Both the position numbers and the translations under genes were made by a program. From assembly GCA_030613445.1 (NCBI GenBank), contig JAUWLY010000176.1, positions 1-6,318 on the forward strand: 6,318 nt of DNA, given 5' to 3'. The notes under the pieces are model-generated. The model saw only the letters and a program-made list of their open reading frames with translations, was not told the DNA's origin and made no database searches. Positions 1 through 6,139 of this stretch are shown one piece after another (within the stretch, counting starts at the first letter, position 1; each line of letters begins with the position of its first letter). Origin of the DNA: Candidatus Stahliibacteriota bacterium. Its GTDB lineage: Bacteria > Hydrothermota > Tepidihabitantia > SM23-42.

Positions 1-1083
1 AAAAGTGCTTCCTTGACCGATTTGGACTAAGGACTTTCTAACAAAATTCATTATAAAATATAAGAAACTGTTATCAGATTTTGTTCCACGTATGGCCGCT
101 AATCCTCTACCGATACAACATTCCTCAGGAGCCACATTTACGTCTCCAACTGGAGCACGAACACTAACGAGAATATCTCCTCTATCAGCTACTTTTCTTG
201 GCGAATTACACCATTTGTTGACTGTTGGGTACTTTGTACCAAATTCTGCCGTACCTTGAAAAAATGGAAGACCATTTTTATAATCAAAACAATCTACAGA
301 TGGAGGCGACTGTCCCATATTAATGTAAGCAACATCTCCAAGCTTAGCAATCTCCCAATCCACCGGTATTTCGCCGATTTCGGTTTTTTTGAATCTAGTG
401 TGACCGATGCCGCAGGTGAAGAGTTGTTGCATTAAACCTTTTTTTAACTCCTTTATTTTTTCAATAACCCGATCACTTTTTTCAATTGTCTGATCAACAG
501 TTATCAATATTTCAGCGATCTTTTCCTGTTCAGAGAGAGGAGGAAGAGTCACTTTAAAAGGTTTCATTGCTTTGAGACTTATTGCTGGTTGTGCAGTTTG
601 AGAAACAATATCAATAATTCTCTTTTTAGTTCTCGACCATATTAACCATTGATGAAGGTATTTACAATTTATCTTTTTCTCATCTAATGAAATTTTCATT
701 AGATTCGCAGGAATAAGAGCTACCTTATTCCCTTTTAAGTCATCAACTATTGCAGAACATCCAACTGTCCCTATTTTTGTTATCAAAATGTCGCCAACTT
801 TCACAAGACTTCGCGATAACTCCCTTGCTTTTTCTTCAGAAATGTATCTGATATCAAACCATTCTAAGCGATCCGAAGTGATATTCTTACCCTGTAAAAC
901 AGGAATACCAGAGTCAACATAATCCTTAAGTTTTAAATTTGAACCAAATGGTCCATCCACAATGGCATACTTCTGTTTAGCTGCAACGTCATTCAATTTC
1001 ACAACCTCCCAGTCCACGGGGATTTCGCCGATTTCAGTTTTTTTGAATTTTTTTCCTGTTTTTAAACTATCTACCTGTACCAT
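1..1083 (-). CDS. hsdS: Type I restriction-modification specificity subunit S (partial, C-terminus off window)
   Basis: HsdS is the DNA-recognition subunit of type I systems; its two target recognition domains (TRDs) each read half of a bipartite site and position the HsdM subunits. Translating the minus strand from the ATG at 1083 gives 361 codons with no stop before the window edge. Family HsdS proteins are around 400 residues, so only the end is missing. The layout is classical: FKKTEIGEIPVDWE at 13-26, TRD1 with GDILITKIGTVG at 97-108, then LPPLSEQEKIAEIL at 180-193 opening the first coiled-coil spacer (to about 222). FKKTEIGEIPVDWE then recurs at 231-244, and TRD2 carries GDILVSVRAPVG at 302-313. 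The start overlaps the upstream gene by 17 bases, with a weak GGAA about 7 nt before the ATG, suggesting coupled translation. Two A7 tracts (minus strand) lie within the first 16 codons. Identification is firm; the target sequence cannot be predicted. Confidence 0.96.
   Translation of the reverse strand, partial: MVQVDSLKTGKKFKKTEIGEIPVDWEVVKLNDVAAKQKYAIVDGPFGSNLKLKDYVDSGIPVLQGKNITSDRLEWFDIRYISEEKARELSRSLVKVGDILITKIGTVGCSAIVDDLKGNKVALIPANLMKISLDEKKINCKYLHQWLIWSRTKKRIIDIVSQTAQPAISLKAMKPFKVTLPPLSEQEKIAEILITVDQTIEKSDRVIEKIKELKKGLMQQLFTCGIGHTRFKKTEIGEIPVDWEIAKLGDVAYINMGQSPPSVDCFDYKNGLPFFQGTAEFGTKYPTVNKWCNSPRKVADRGDILVSVRAPVGDVNVAPEECCIGRGLAAIRGTKSDNSFLYFIMNFVRKSLVQIGQGSTF
349..394 (-). repeat. 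Intragenic direct repeat in hsdS, copy 2 (start of TRD2 half)
   Basis: These 46 bases match 1003-1048 with five mismatches by eye, exactly 654 bp (218 codons) apart and in the same reading frame. The repeat encodes the conserved FKKTEIGEIPVDWE block that precedes each TRD. It reflects the internal duplication of HsdS and is nearly identical at DNA level, so it could support homologous exchange of half-genes. Confidence 0.9.
1003..1048 (-). repeat. Intragenic direct repeat in hsdS, copy 1 (start of TRD1 half)
   Basis: Partner of the repeat at 349-394. It lies just after the hsdS start codon and encodes the same pre-TRD block. About 89 percent base identity across 46 bases is higher than expected from an ancient protein-level duplication alone, which hints at gene conversion or recent shuffling. 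Confidence 0.9.
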
Positions 1084-2131
1084 ATTTTGTTTCCAATACT
1101 CCATTTATAAAATTGTTAAATTCTTCTTCATATACGTCAGGTTTTGTATCACGTCCTGGGATAACAGGTAATCCGATATTACTCTTTGCAAACTCCATGC
1201 TAATTGTCTCCATTGCTTCGCGTAATTTTGAGCTTTTCATGTATTGTGAGGTGGTTTTTTCAACTTCCTTAAAAACGTTCCACACTGATTCCAATGCAGA
1301 AAACAGTGAAATCCAGTTAAGCCAGATTGGCTTTTTTGTGATATTATAATCCATTCCAGTTAGAAATTCCCACCATTTTGTGTCCTTGGATAATCTATAT
1401 TCCATTTTCCGCTTGCCCTTAGGAACAGTCAATATTAATCTTGATTCGGAAAGTTCAATAAGTGTATCCTGGATCGCTTTTACTGATATGCCGATAGCCT
1501 GAGCAATCTCATTGGGATGCCCCCCATCATGGGTGAGAAGATATAGAATGCATTCTGACCGGGAGCCAATCCCAAACAAAGAACGCAGAAGAAAACGGAT
1601 ATTACTCCGGGCATTTATTGGTGTAGATTTTGACGACTTGCGAGGGATGAAGGATCCGCGCATAAACCCATATTTCTGGAACACAACAGCTCCTCGCTTC
1701 TCAGACTCTGTTGACTCCCTGACACGCAACTCTTCAGACCCAATTCCCGGCTCTGGATATGATTGTCCCTCTTTTGTGAAAAAAAGGCTTTTCGGCTTCA
1801 TCCTTTCATGAGGTTTTGCTAATGAACCAAGTGACTGCCATTTTCTTTTGTATGTTTTTGCCTCCTGAGATACAAGAATAGCTACCGCGCTTATTATCCG
1901 TCTGGTTTCATTGTTTTTCTTCTTTAAAATACTACGCAGCCGTTGGTTATCAATCCATTTAGCATTGGTTATCAACCAATCAAGAATTTCGTCAAATAAA
2001 CGAGGTTCATAGCGTGCAATCTGGAGCGAAAATATTAAAAGTGCCTCAGGGTCAATGACCCATGATTCTTCGGCACGCGCACCACCGGCAACGCCTAATG
2101 CTGACCATTGACGCCAAAGAAAATCGAGCAT
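1067..2131 (-). CDS. Winged-helix DNA-binding protein, probable partner of the upstream nucleotidyltransferase
   Basis: No named family is certain. From the ATG at 2131 the protein has 354 residues. The frame is open further upstream, to a TTG at 2182 (371 residues) and ATGs at 2176 and 2170. I prefer 2131 because the conserved-looking block MLDFLWRQWSALGVAG begins there and the upstream codons overlap the neighbouring gene; the GGAAG before it is only 2 nt away, so the start is uncertain. The N-terminal part (DPEALLIFSLQIARYEPRLFDEILDWL) is helical. A basic linker carrying RKSSKSTPINARSN follows. A winged-helix unit then runs from about SRSECILYLLTHDGGHPNEI through AQAIGISVKAIQDTLIELSE, with a basic wing (PKGKRKMEYRLS). 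The C-terminal third is helical and rich in W/F. Lying 19 bases after the nucleotidyltransferase stop and overlapping hsdS by 17, it is in the operon. By analogy with AbiEi next to AbiEii it may be an antitoxin and autorepressor; that is inference. Confidence 0.82.
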   Translation of the reverse strand: MLDFLWRQWSALGVAGGARAEESWVIDPEALLIFSLQIARYEPRLFDEILDWLITNAKWIDNQRLRSILKKKNNETRRIISAVAILVSQEAKTYKRKWQSLGSLAKPHERMKPKSLFFTKEGQSYPEPGIGSEELRVRESTESEKRGAVVFQKYGFMRGSFIPRKSSKSTPINARSNIRFLLRSLFGIGSRSECILYLLTHDGGHPNEIAQAIGISVKAIQDTLIELSESRLILTVPKGKRKMEYRLSKDTKWWEFLTGMDYNITKKPIWLNWISLFSALESVWNVFKEVEKTTSQYMKSSKLREAMETISMEFAKSNIGLPVIPGRDTKPDVYEEEFNNFINGVLETKYGTGR

Positions 2132-2138
2132 TTCTTCC

Positions 2139-2147
2139 AAAAAAAAA
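2139..2147 (-). repeat. T9 homopolymer (minus strand) at the start of the winged-helix gene
   Basis: Nine consecutive A on the plus strand, T on the coding strand. The tract sits between the stop of the nucleotidyltransferase gene (2151-2153) and the preferred ATG of the next gene (2131). It would be inside the coding region only if an upstream start (2182, 2176 or 2170) is used. Tracts of this length can slip during replication or transcription. Confidence 0.75.
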
Positions 2148-2150
2148 TGT

Positions 2151-2750
2151 TTAAAGTTTGTCTGCAACATCTGCATATCCAAATTGGGTTAAAAAGCTCT
2201 TGAGAACCATCTTATACCCGTCAGAAATATCATGCGTCATACTCCAGCGTGCTGCTTTTTCCACTTCGTCTACAGTCGGTTTAAGTACAAGGAGATCGTC
2301 AACATGCTTGCCTCCACTATCAACCGCTGCGTGGAGTTTAAAGTGTATCTGATCATAGCGTGTGAGAAAATGTACGACAAGATTCTTTCCATAAGAACGG
2401 GTTTCTGTTCTTTCCAGTAGTCCTGCAGGTAATCCAAAATCCATGACTGATGAAGCTGTTGAGTTAAACCAGTTGTCTTTCAGATTGAAATCGCGCGCAA
2501 CCAGCTGCGCAGCACGCAGTAACTCTTTTTTCATTGGCTTGGCTTTTGTTAAATGCTGATTCCCGTCCTTATTTTTATCAACAAAAGCGATAACATCAAC
2601 ATCCTCAGTAGTGCGCTGCACGTATCCGAGTACGCTCATTGCAGCACCGCCGCATACCACAATTTCGATTATCCCTGCATTCAAAGCATCAAGCTGTTCG
2701 GAAAGTGCCTGAAATATGCGTTCGATGTCGGTTCCGCTGTCAAACATCAT
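2151..2750 (-). CDS. MNT/AbiEii-like nucleotidyltransferase (DUF6036-type)
   Basis: A 199-residue protein with the signature of the nucleotidyltransferase (NTase) fold: VVCGGAAMSVLGY (31-43, the GG at 34-35) followed by TTEDVDVI, whose D50 and D52 form the DxD metal-binding pair. Further family-like segments are DQIHFKLHAAVDSGGKH (133-149) and DDLLVLKPTVDEV (151-163). The overall plan matches small AbiEii/DUF6036-like NTases, which in characterised toxin-antitoxin pairs modify tRNA or partner proteins with nucleotides; the substrate here is unknown. Its ATG shares one base with the hsdM stop (TAATG), with AAGG 4 nt upstream, so it is probably translated by coupling to hsdM. A second in-frame ATG follows immediately. 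The winged-helix gene comes next. Position between hsdM and hsdS ties its dose to the methyltransferase. The fold assignment is strong; the toxin role is inference. Confidence 0.88.
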   Translation of the reverse strand: MMFDSGTDIERIFQALSEQLDALNAGIIEIVVCGGAAMSVLGYVQRTTEDVDVIAFVDKNKDGNQHLTKAKPMKKELLRAAQLVARDFNLKDNWFNSTASSVMDFGLPAGLLERTETRSYGKNLVVHFLTRYDQIHFKLHAAVDSGGKHVDDLLVLKPTVDEVEKAARWSMTHDISDGYKMVLKSFLTQFGYADVADKL

Positions 2751-4258
2751 TAGACCTTATAGCCCAGTTCTTTCAAATATTCCTGTACTTTTCCTTCAGT
2801 CTTACAATATTCTTGTTTTAATACCTCGAGTTCGGCGATGACTTTCTGGACATCAATCTTTTCCTCTTCTTTAGTTATATCAATATACCGCGTGATATTC
2901 AAATTATAATCGTTTTCTCGTATTTCATCGAGCCCTACAGAACGGCAATATTTTTTCACTTTTCTGTAATCATGAAACGCCTGTACGATTTTTTGAATAT
3001 CTTCAGGCCTCAGTGTATTTTGCTTCTTACCCTCTTGAAAATCGTTCGCACCATACAGAAAAAATACACGGTCTTTGCACTCTTGAGATTTGTTTTTGTT
3101 GATTATAAGCAAACAAGCAGGGATTCCAGCACCATAGAACAACTTGGATGGTAAACCGATAACTGCTTCTATAATATCCTCTTCTATAATACCGCTTCTA
3201 ATCTTGCCTTCAGCTCCACCCCTGAATAGCGCACCATGAGGCAGCACCACGCCGACCTTAGCGGTTGGGTTGGCAATCGCAATCATGTGCTGTATAAAGG
3301 CGTAATCACCGTATCCCTTGGGTGGGATACCAAACCTGAATCGTCTATGCGGATCGCTCTGCGCTTGCTCATATCCCCAATTCTTCAATGAAAAAGGCGG
3401 ATTGGCAATCACGATATCGAACTTCATCAACTGACCTTTAGTTACGAGATGTGGATCGCGCAACGTATCGCATCTTTTAATCTGGGCATTCTGCAAACCA
3501 TGGAGCAGCAAGTTCATTTTGCATATTGCCCAGGTGCCTACATTTATTTCTTGTCCATAGAGCGAAATATTCTTTGGATTCTGCTTTTTTGTCCTTAAAT
3601 GATAGACTGATTGGATGAGCATACCGCCTGACCCGCACGCGGGATCGCAAATTCTCATGCCCTCGGATGGATCAAGAAGGTCAACAAGTAATTCAACTAC
3701 TTCTTTTGGTGTGTAAAACTCTCCGCCTTTTTTACCTGCGCTCGCTGCAAATTGTTCGATAAGATATTCGTATGCATCTCCGAGTATGTCCGGTTTTTCC
3801 AAATTTTCATTTCTCAACTTAATCTGGGAAAAATGGTGCGTGAGCTGAGAAAGAATGTGATCGGGCAAACGGTCTTTATCATTAAAATCAACGGTCGAGA
3901 GTACGTTTTCCAGGGATTCGAGATTGGCTTCTTCCAGAGCATCATTTGCTTTGTTGATATATGCGCCAATGTTCTGAGTACGTGATTGAAGGAAATTCCA
4001 GTGAGCCCTCTCCGGAACTGTAAAATCATGATAGTCTGAATCCCGGGCACGAGTTTTGTCATCGATCTTCTCATTCTCCTCATCAAAAACATCAGAAATT
4101 CGCTTAAGAAACAGTAACCCGAATATGTAATTCTTATAATCGGCAGCGTCAATATGCCCCCTTAGAATATCGGCAGATTTCCACAAATGCTTTTTCAAGG
4201 TTTCAAGTCCTATTTTTTCATTTGTAGGCTTTTTCTGGATTTTATTGTTCTTCTTCAT
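2750..4258 (-). CDS. hsdM: Type I restriction-modification DNA methyltransferase subunit M
   Basis: HsdM transfers a methyl group from S-adenosylmethionine (SAM) to N6 of adenine within the site read by HsdS; M2S is the modification enzyme and adding HsdR gives the restriction complex. The 502 residues are of normal length. Visible parts: HsdM N-terminal domain (RGHIDAADYKNYIFGLLFLK, 33-52), GGEFYTPKEVVELLVDLL (178-195, motif X), SAM-binding DPACGSGG (205-212, motif I), catalytic NPPF (286-289, motif IV), then VGVVLPHGALF (335-345) and LPSKLFYGAGIPACLLII (369-386). A charged, probably coiled-coil tail from about 465 fits HsdS docking. All catalytic motifs look intact. The promoter -10 ends only 5 nt before this ATG, so the mRNA should be leaderless. 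A TTG at codon 21 (4198) with AGGA about 9 nt before it is a weaker alternative start. First gene of the operon; its stop overlaps the next gene by one base. Confidence 0.97.
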   Translation of the reverse strand: MKKNNKIQKKPTNEKIGLETLKKHLWKSADILRGHIDAADYKNYIFGLLFLKRISDVFDEENEKIDDKTRARDSDYHDFTVPERAHWNFLQSRTQNIGAYINKANDALEEANLESLENVLSTVDFNDKDRLPDHILSQLTHHFSQIKLRNENLEKPDILGDAYEYLIEQFAASAGKKGGEFYTPKEVVELLVDLLDPSEGMRICDPACGSGGMLIQSVYHLRTKKQNPKNISLYGQEINVGTWAICKMNLLLHGLQNAQIKRCDTLRDPHLVTKGQLMKFDIVIANPPFSLKNWGYEQAQSDPHRRFRFGIPPKGYGDYAFIQHMIAIANPTAKVGVVLPHGALFRGGAEGKIRSGIIEEDIIEAVIGLPSKLFYGAGIPACLLIINKNKSQECKDRVFFLYGANDFQEGKKQNTLRPEDIQKIVQAFHDYRKVKKYCRSVGLDEIRENDYNLNITRYIDITKEEEKIDVQKVIAELEVLKQEYCKTEGKVQEYLKELGYKV

Positions 4259-4263
4259 GATAT

Positions 4264-4291
4264 ATTATAACAATATTTTAGTACTTGTCAA
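4264..4291 (-). promoter_or_regulatory. Consensus promoter for the hsdM operon
   Basis: On the minus strand, TTGACA (4291-4286) and TATAAT (4269-4264) are separated by 16 bases; both hexamers are perfect sigma-70 consensus. Only ATATC lies between the -10 and the hsdM ATG, so transcription should start at or next to the A of the start codon. There is no room for a Shine-Dalgarno site. Confidence 0.88.
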
Positions 4292-4310
4292 GAGGTAAAA
4301 TTAACTTATT

Positions 4311-4327
4311 TTATAGTTTAACTATAA
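4311..4327. promoter_or_regulatory. 8-bp perfect inverted repeat upstream of the hsdM promoter
   Basis: TTATAGTT at 4311-4318 and its exact complement AACTATAA at 4320-4327 flank a single T. The centre lies about 28 bp upstream of the -35 box, in the 92-bp gap between radC and hsdM. No T-tract follows on the minus strand, which argues against a terminator for radC. It could be a binding site for a dimeric regulator such as the winged-helix protein of this operon. In such AT-rich DNA a chance palindrome is also possible. Confidence 0.4.
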
Positions 4328-4350
4328 TAAAACTAAAGATAAACTTATAT

Positions 4351-5058
4351 TTATAGTAATTTCTCGCCTTTTAGGCTAATATGACCGTGAGGAGAAATAA
4401 TGATATGGTCAAGTGGTGCAATGTCAACAGACTGACAAGCAGCTTTTAGTTTATTGGTAACGTCAATATCTTTTTGACTCGGTTTCAAATTACCTGATGG
4501 GTGATTGTGTACAAAGATAACTGCAGTTGCTCCCATACTGAGCGCCGTGCGGATGACCTCACGAGGATAGATTGAAGCTTCGTCTACTGTTCCCCTTGCC
4601 AATTCCTCAATGCCAAGGATCATATTTGATTTATTGAGAAATACCACTTTGAAAAACTCCTCCTTACGATCGCGCAGGGATAATGTAAGATAATCGAGCA
4701 CATCCTTGTCATTCTCAACATACGTTTTACCAACGACTTTTTCTTTGATTTGACGTTTTACTATTTCAATTGCAGCCATGAGTTGAGCGATCTTTGCGGG
4801 ACCAAGACCTTTTATTCTACTTAGATCAGACTTCTTGGCACTGAGCAAACCCCTTAATCCTCCAAATTTATTGATCAGTTCCCTGCCAAGTGCAACAGCA
4901 TCTTTCCCCTTAGTACCAGAACGCAGTAGAATTGCGATTAATCCAGCGTCAGAAATATGATCTGGTCCTTTCTGAAGCAACAATTCTCTTGGCTTTTCTT
5001 CCTCTGGCCAGTTCTTGATCCAGTGGTCTTCGTGTTTTTTATTTGGTTTCTTTTTCAA
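4351..5058 (-). CDS. radC: RadC/JAB-domain (DUF2466) protein
   Basis: The protein matches the RadC family over its whole length: KNWPEEEKPRELLLQKGPDH and LSDAGLIAILLRSGTKG-like N-terminal segments (SDAGLIAILLRSGTKG here), a helix-hairpin-helix (SRIKGLGPAKIAQLMAAIE), then the JAB/MPN metal site with HNHPSG, a downstream PSQKD aspartate and an upstream glutamate in RKEEFF. All expected metal ligands are present. The biochemical role of RadC is unsettled; the fold is that of a zinc metalloprotease or nuclease-like enzyme, and family members are common on mobile and defence islands. I chose the TTG at 5058 (235 residues) because AGGTG lies 7 nt upstream and the length suits the family. The frame is open to a TTG at 5094 (247 residues) without a ribosome site. 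It follows the GIY-YIG gene closely and is probably co-transcribed. The family is certain; the start is less so. Confidence 0.94.
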   Translation of the reverse strand: MKKKPNKKHEDHWIKNWPEEEKPRELLLQKGPDHISDAGLIAILLRSGTKGKDAVALGRELINKFGGLRGLLSAKKSDLSRIKGLGPAKIAQLMAAIEIVKRQIKEKVVGKTYVENDKDVLDYLTLSLRDRKEEFFKVVFLNKSNMILGIEELARGTVDEASIYPREVIRTALSMGATAVIFVHNHPSGNLKPSQKDIDVTNKLKAACQSVDIAPLDHIIISPHGHISLKGEKLL

Positions 5059-5112
5059 TCTTTGGCACCTGCATTCTGTATTAGTAAGTTTCAAATCTGA
5101 GGATTGTGTAAT

Positions 5113-5820
5113 TCATCCCTTGAAATCACAAAGTCTAACCCAATCACCATTTGAATCTTTTATGAACCAAAATTTCCAACCATTTACTGTACGTCTTTTC
5201 ACAACTGCTTTAGCTGCTGCAGTAGGCGTTTTATATCTCTTTTTGCCTAATATGATTGTGCCTCCAGAGGTTAAAATAGCCCTGTGTTCTTTACCTTTAT
5301 AAGTTTTGTATAAACGCTTGCGCCTTGGGACTAACCCTTTTAATGTCTTCGGGTGTAACGAGCTTCGTTGCTTCCTTTGTTTTGGTTTTCGAGTACCAAA
5401 CATCTCTTCTAATTCAAGTTGCTGTTTTTGTTTTACCATTGCTTTCAGTTTCTTGAACATCGTACTGCTTTTACCCTTAGGAATTGTACGATTACCTTTT
5501 GGATTAGCTACTCTTACTATCAATGCTTCAATTTCACTAATGTGGGCAGCTCGTCGAACAAGGTACAAACTAAAATGGGTCCAACTTGCATAATGTCTAT
5601 CCCGAAGATGATGCCTCACCCTCTTCCGAAGATCTGTAGATTTTCCTACATAATATAAGTCTCTATCGTCATATAACGCATATACTCCAGGAGAACTCCC
5701 AATGAGTTCAGTTATAAGATTGTAGTGTTTTTTAAACACCAATTTAGAAACATTCTCCAACCTATGGATTACTAAACTGCGAGAACCTTTTTTTCGTTTT
5801 TCCCTCTTGCGTTTTTTCAT
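5113..5820 (-). CDS. GIY-YIG nuclease-like protein with C-terminal RAMA-like domain
   Basis: A 235-residue protein. After a very basic leader (KKRKREKRKKGSR), a GIY-YIG domain spans about 44-110: GVYALY (45-50) and YYVGKSTDLRKRVRHHL (56-72) give the two signature strands plus catalytic arginines, and SEIEAL (95-100) supplies the metal-binding glutamate (E98), followed by NPKGN. A basic linker (about 111-165) leads to a C-terminal domain (about 168-225) with GTIILGKKRYKTPTAAAKAV and NGWKFWFI. This resembles the RAMA (restriction enzyme adenine methylase associated) domain, thought from comparative genomics to recognise modified DNA; a DUF2924-like reading is the alternative. The start is well supported: GAGGAG lies 6 nt before the ATG. 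No signal peptide or membrane segment is visible. It leads a probable two-gene unit with radC. A modification-sensing nuclease is an attractive inference, unproven. Confidence 0.92.
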   Translation of the reverse strand: MKKRKREKRKKGSRSLVIHRLENVSKLVFKKHYNLITELIGSSPGVYALYDDRDLYYVGKSTDLRKRVRHHLRDRHYASWTHFSLYLVRRAAHISEIEALIVRVANPKGNRTIPKGKSSTMFKKLKAMVKQKQQLELEEMFGTRKPKQRKQRSSLHPKTLKGLVPRRKRLYKTYKGKEHRAILTSGGTIILGKKRYKTPTAAAKAVVKRRTVNGWKFWFIKDSNGDWVRLCDFKG

Positions 5821-5826
5821 TCTTCA

Positions 5827-5832
5827 CTCCTC
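5827..5832 (-). promoter_or_regulatory. Strong Shine-Dalgarno site of the GIY-YIG gene
   Basis: GAGGAG on the minus strand ends 6 nt before the ATG at 5820 and fixes the start. It is the best ribosome site in the window, in contrast to the leaderless hsdM and the overlapping starts of the hsd operon. Confidence 0.88.
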
Positions 5833-5835
5833 GTT

Positions 5836-5866
5836 ATATAAATGTTGCAATTGCAATCATTTATAT
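5836..5866. promoter_or_regulatory. 31-bp near-perfect palindrome, probable operator
   Basis: The outer arms ATATAAATG (5836-5844) and CATTTATAT (5858-5866) are perfectly complementary. They enclose the self-complementary core TTGCAATTGCAA (5845-5856) with one extra T at 5857. The site covers the predicted transcription start of the GIY-YIG/radC unit and ends just before its Shine-Dalgarno. That is the expected place for a repressor operator; as RNA it could also fold into a hairpin next to the ribosome site. No gene in the window is clearly its regulator. Confidence 0.8.
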
Positions 5867-5870
5867 GTTC

Positions 5871-5899
5871 ATTATGCCTCAATTTTGTTGAAGAGTCAA
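5871..5899 (-). promoter_or_regulatory. Promoter of the GIY-YIG/radC unit
   Basis: TTGACT (5899-5894) and CATAAT (5876-5871) on the minus strand are spaced by exactly 17 bases, each one mismatch from sigma-70 consensus. Transcription would begin near 5864, inside the 31-bp palindrome, about 44 nt upstream of the ATG. Confidence 0.75.
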
Positions 5900-6080
5900 T
5901 AGAGCTTTGCTCAGGATTACGCGGATAAAAAAAGGCGGAATTGGGGTTAGCCTTCGAAAGGAGAAACTATACCTGCGGTCATAAGAATCTGGATCCCCCG
6001 GTTAAACCGTGGAATGACCGAAGAGGGGGTGAATTCATGCGTTGACAGGCGATTTATAAATTAGAAGCTATCGTCTAATA
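5900..6080. other. Non-coding spacer between divergent promoters
   Basis: I see no credible coding region here on either strand. It contains the REP-like palindrome listed separately, a 7-A tract near 5927 and no other recognisable element. Together with the flanking control sites it forms the 357-bp gap between the GIY-YIG gene and the tRNA. Confidence 0.6.
5976..6020. repeat. REP-like imperfect palindrome
   Basis: CGGTCAT (5976-5982) pairs exactly with ATGACCG (6014-6020). Inside, CCCCGGTT (5996-6003) pairs with AACCGTGG (6005-6012) with one mismatch. A GC-rich stem-loop ending in an ATGAC-type motif in otherwise AT-rich intergenic DNA resembles dispersed REP-type elements of many bacteria. 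Only one copy is in the window, so repetitiveness is not shown. Confidence 0.5.
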
Positions 6081-6108
6081 TTGACTACATTCCATTATCA
6101 TCTATAAT
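6081..6108 (+). promoter_or_regulatory. Promoter of the tRNA-Arg gene
   Basis: TTGACT (6081-6086) and TATAAT (6103-6108) on the plus strand are separated by 16 bases. The start would be near 6115, about 60 nt before the mature tRNA 5' end. A good promoter suggests the interrupted tRNA is still transcribed. Confidence 0.78.
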
Positions 6109-6139
6109 AACCTACTAGGTATTTTTTATTATATTCTTT

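Noticed and set aside
962..1349. Plus-strand open frames over the hsdS and winged-helix genes
   Set aside because: They lie antisense to well-supported genes and show no domain-like features.
3814..4152. 112-residue minus-strand open frame inside hsdM
   Set aside because: Out-of-frame shadow of the hsdM N-terminal region, whose family motifs are in the other frame.
4259..4350. Rho-independent terminator after radC
   Set aside because: The only hairpin (4311-4327) is pure AT-rich and lacks a following T-tract on the minus strand.
5927..5954. Terminator-like AAGGC/GCCTT stem with a T7 tail reading on the minus strand
   Set aside because: The stem is only 5 bp with a 13-nt loop, and no gene ends just upstream of it.
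6042..6067. TTGACA at 6042-6047 as a second plus-strand promoter
   Set aside because: No acceptable -10 hexamer lies at 15-19 bp; the TTGACT/TATAAT pair at 6081-6108 is much better.
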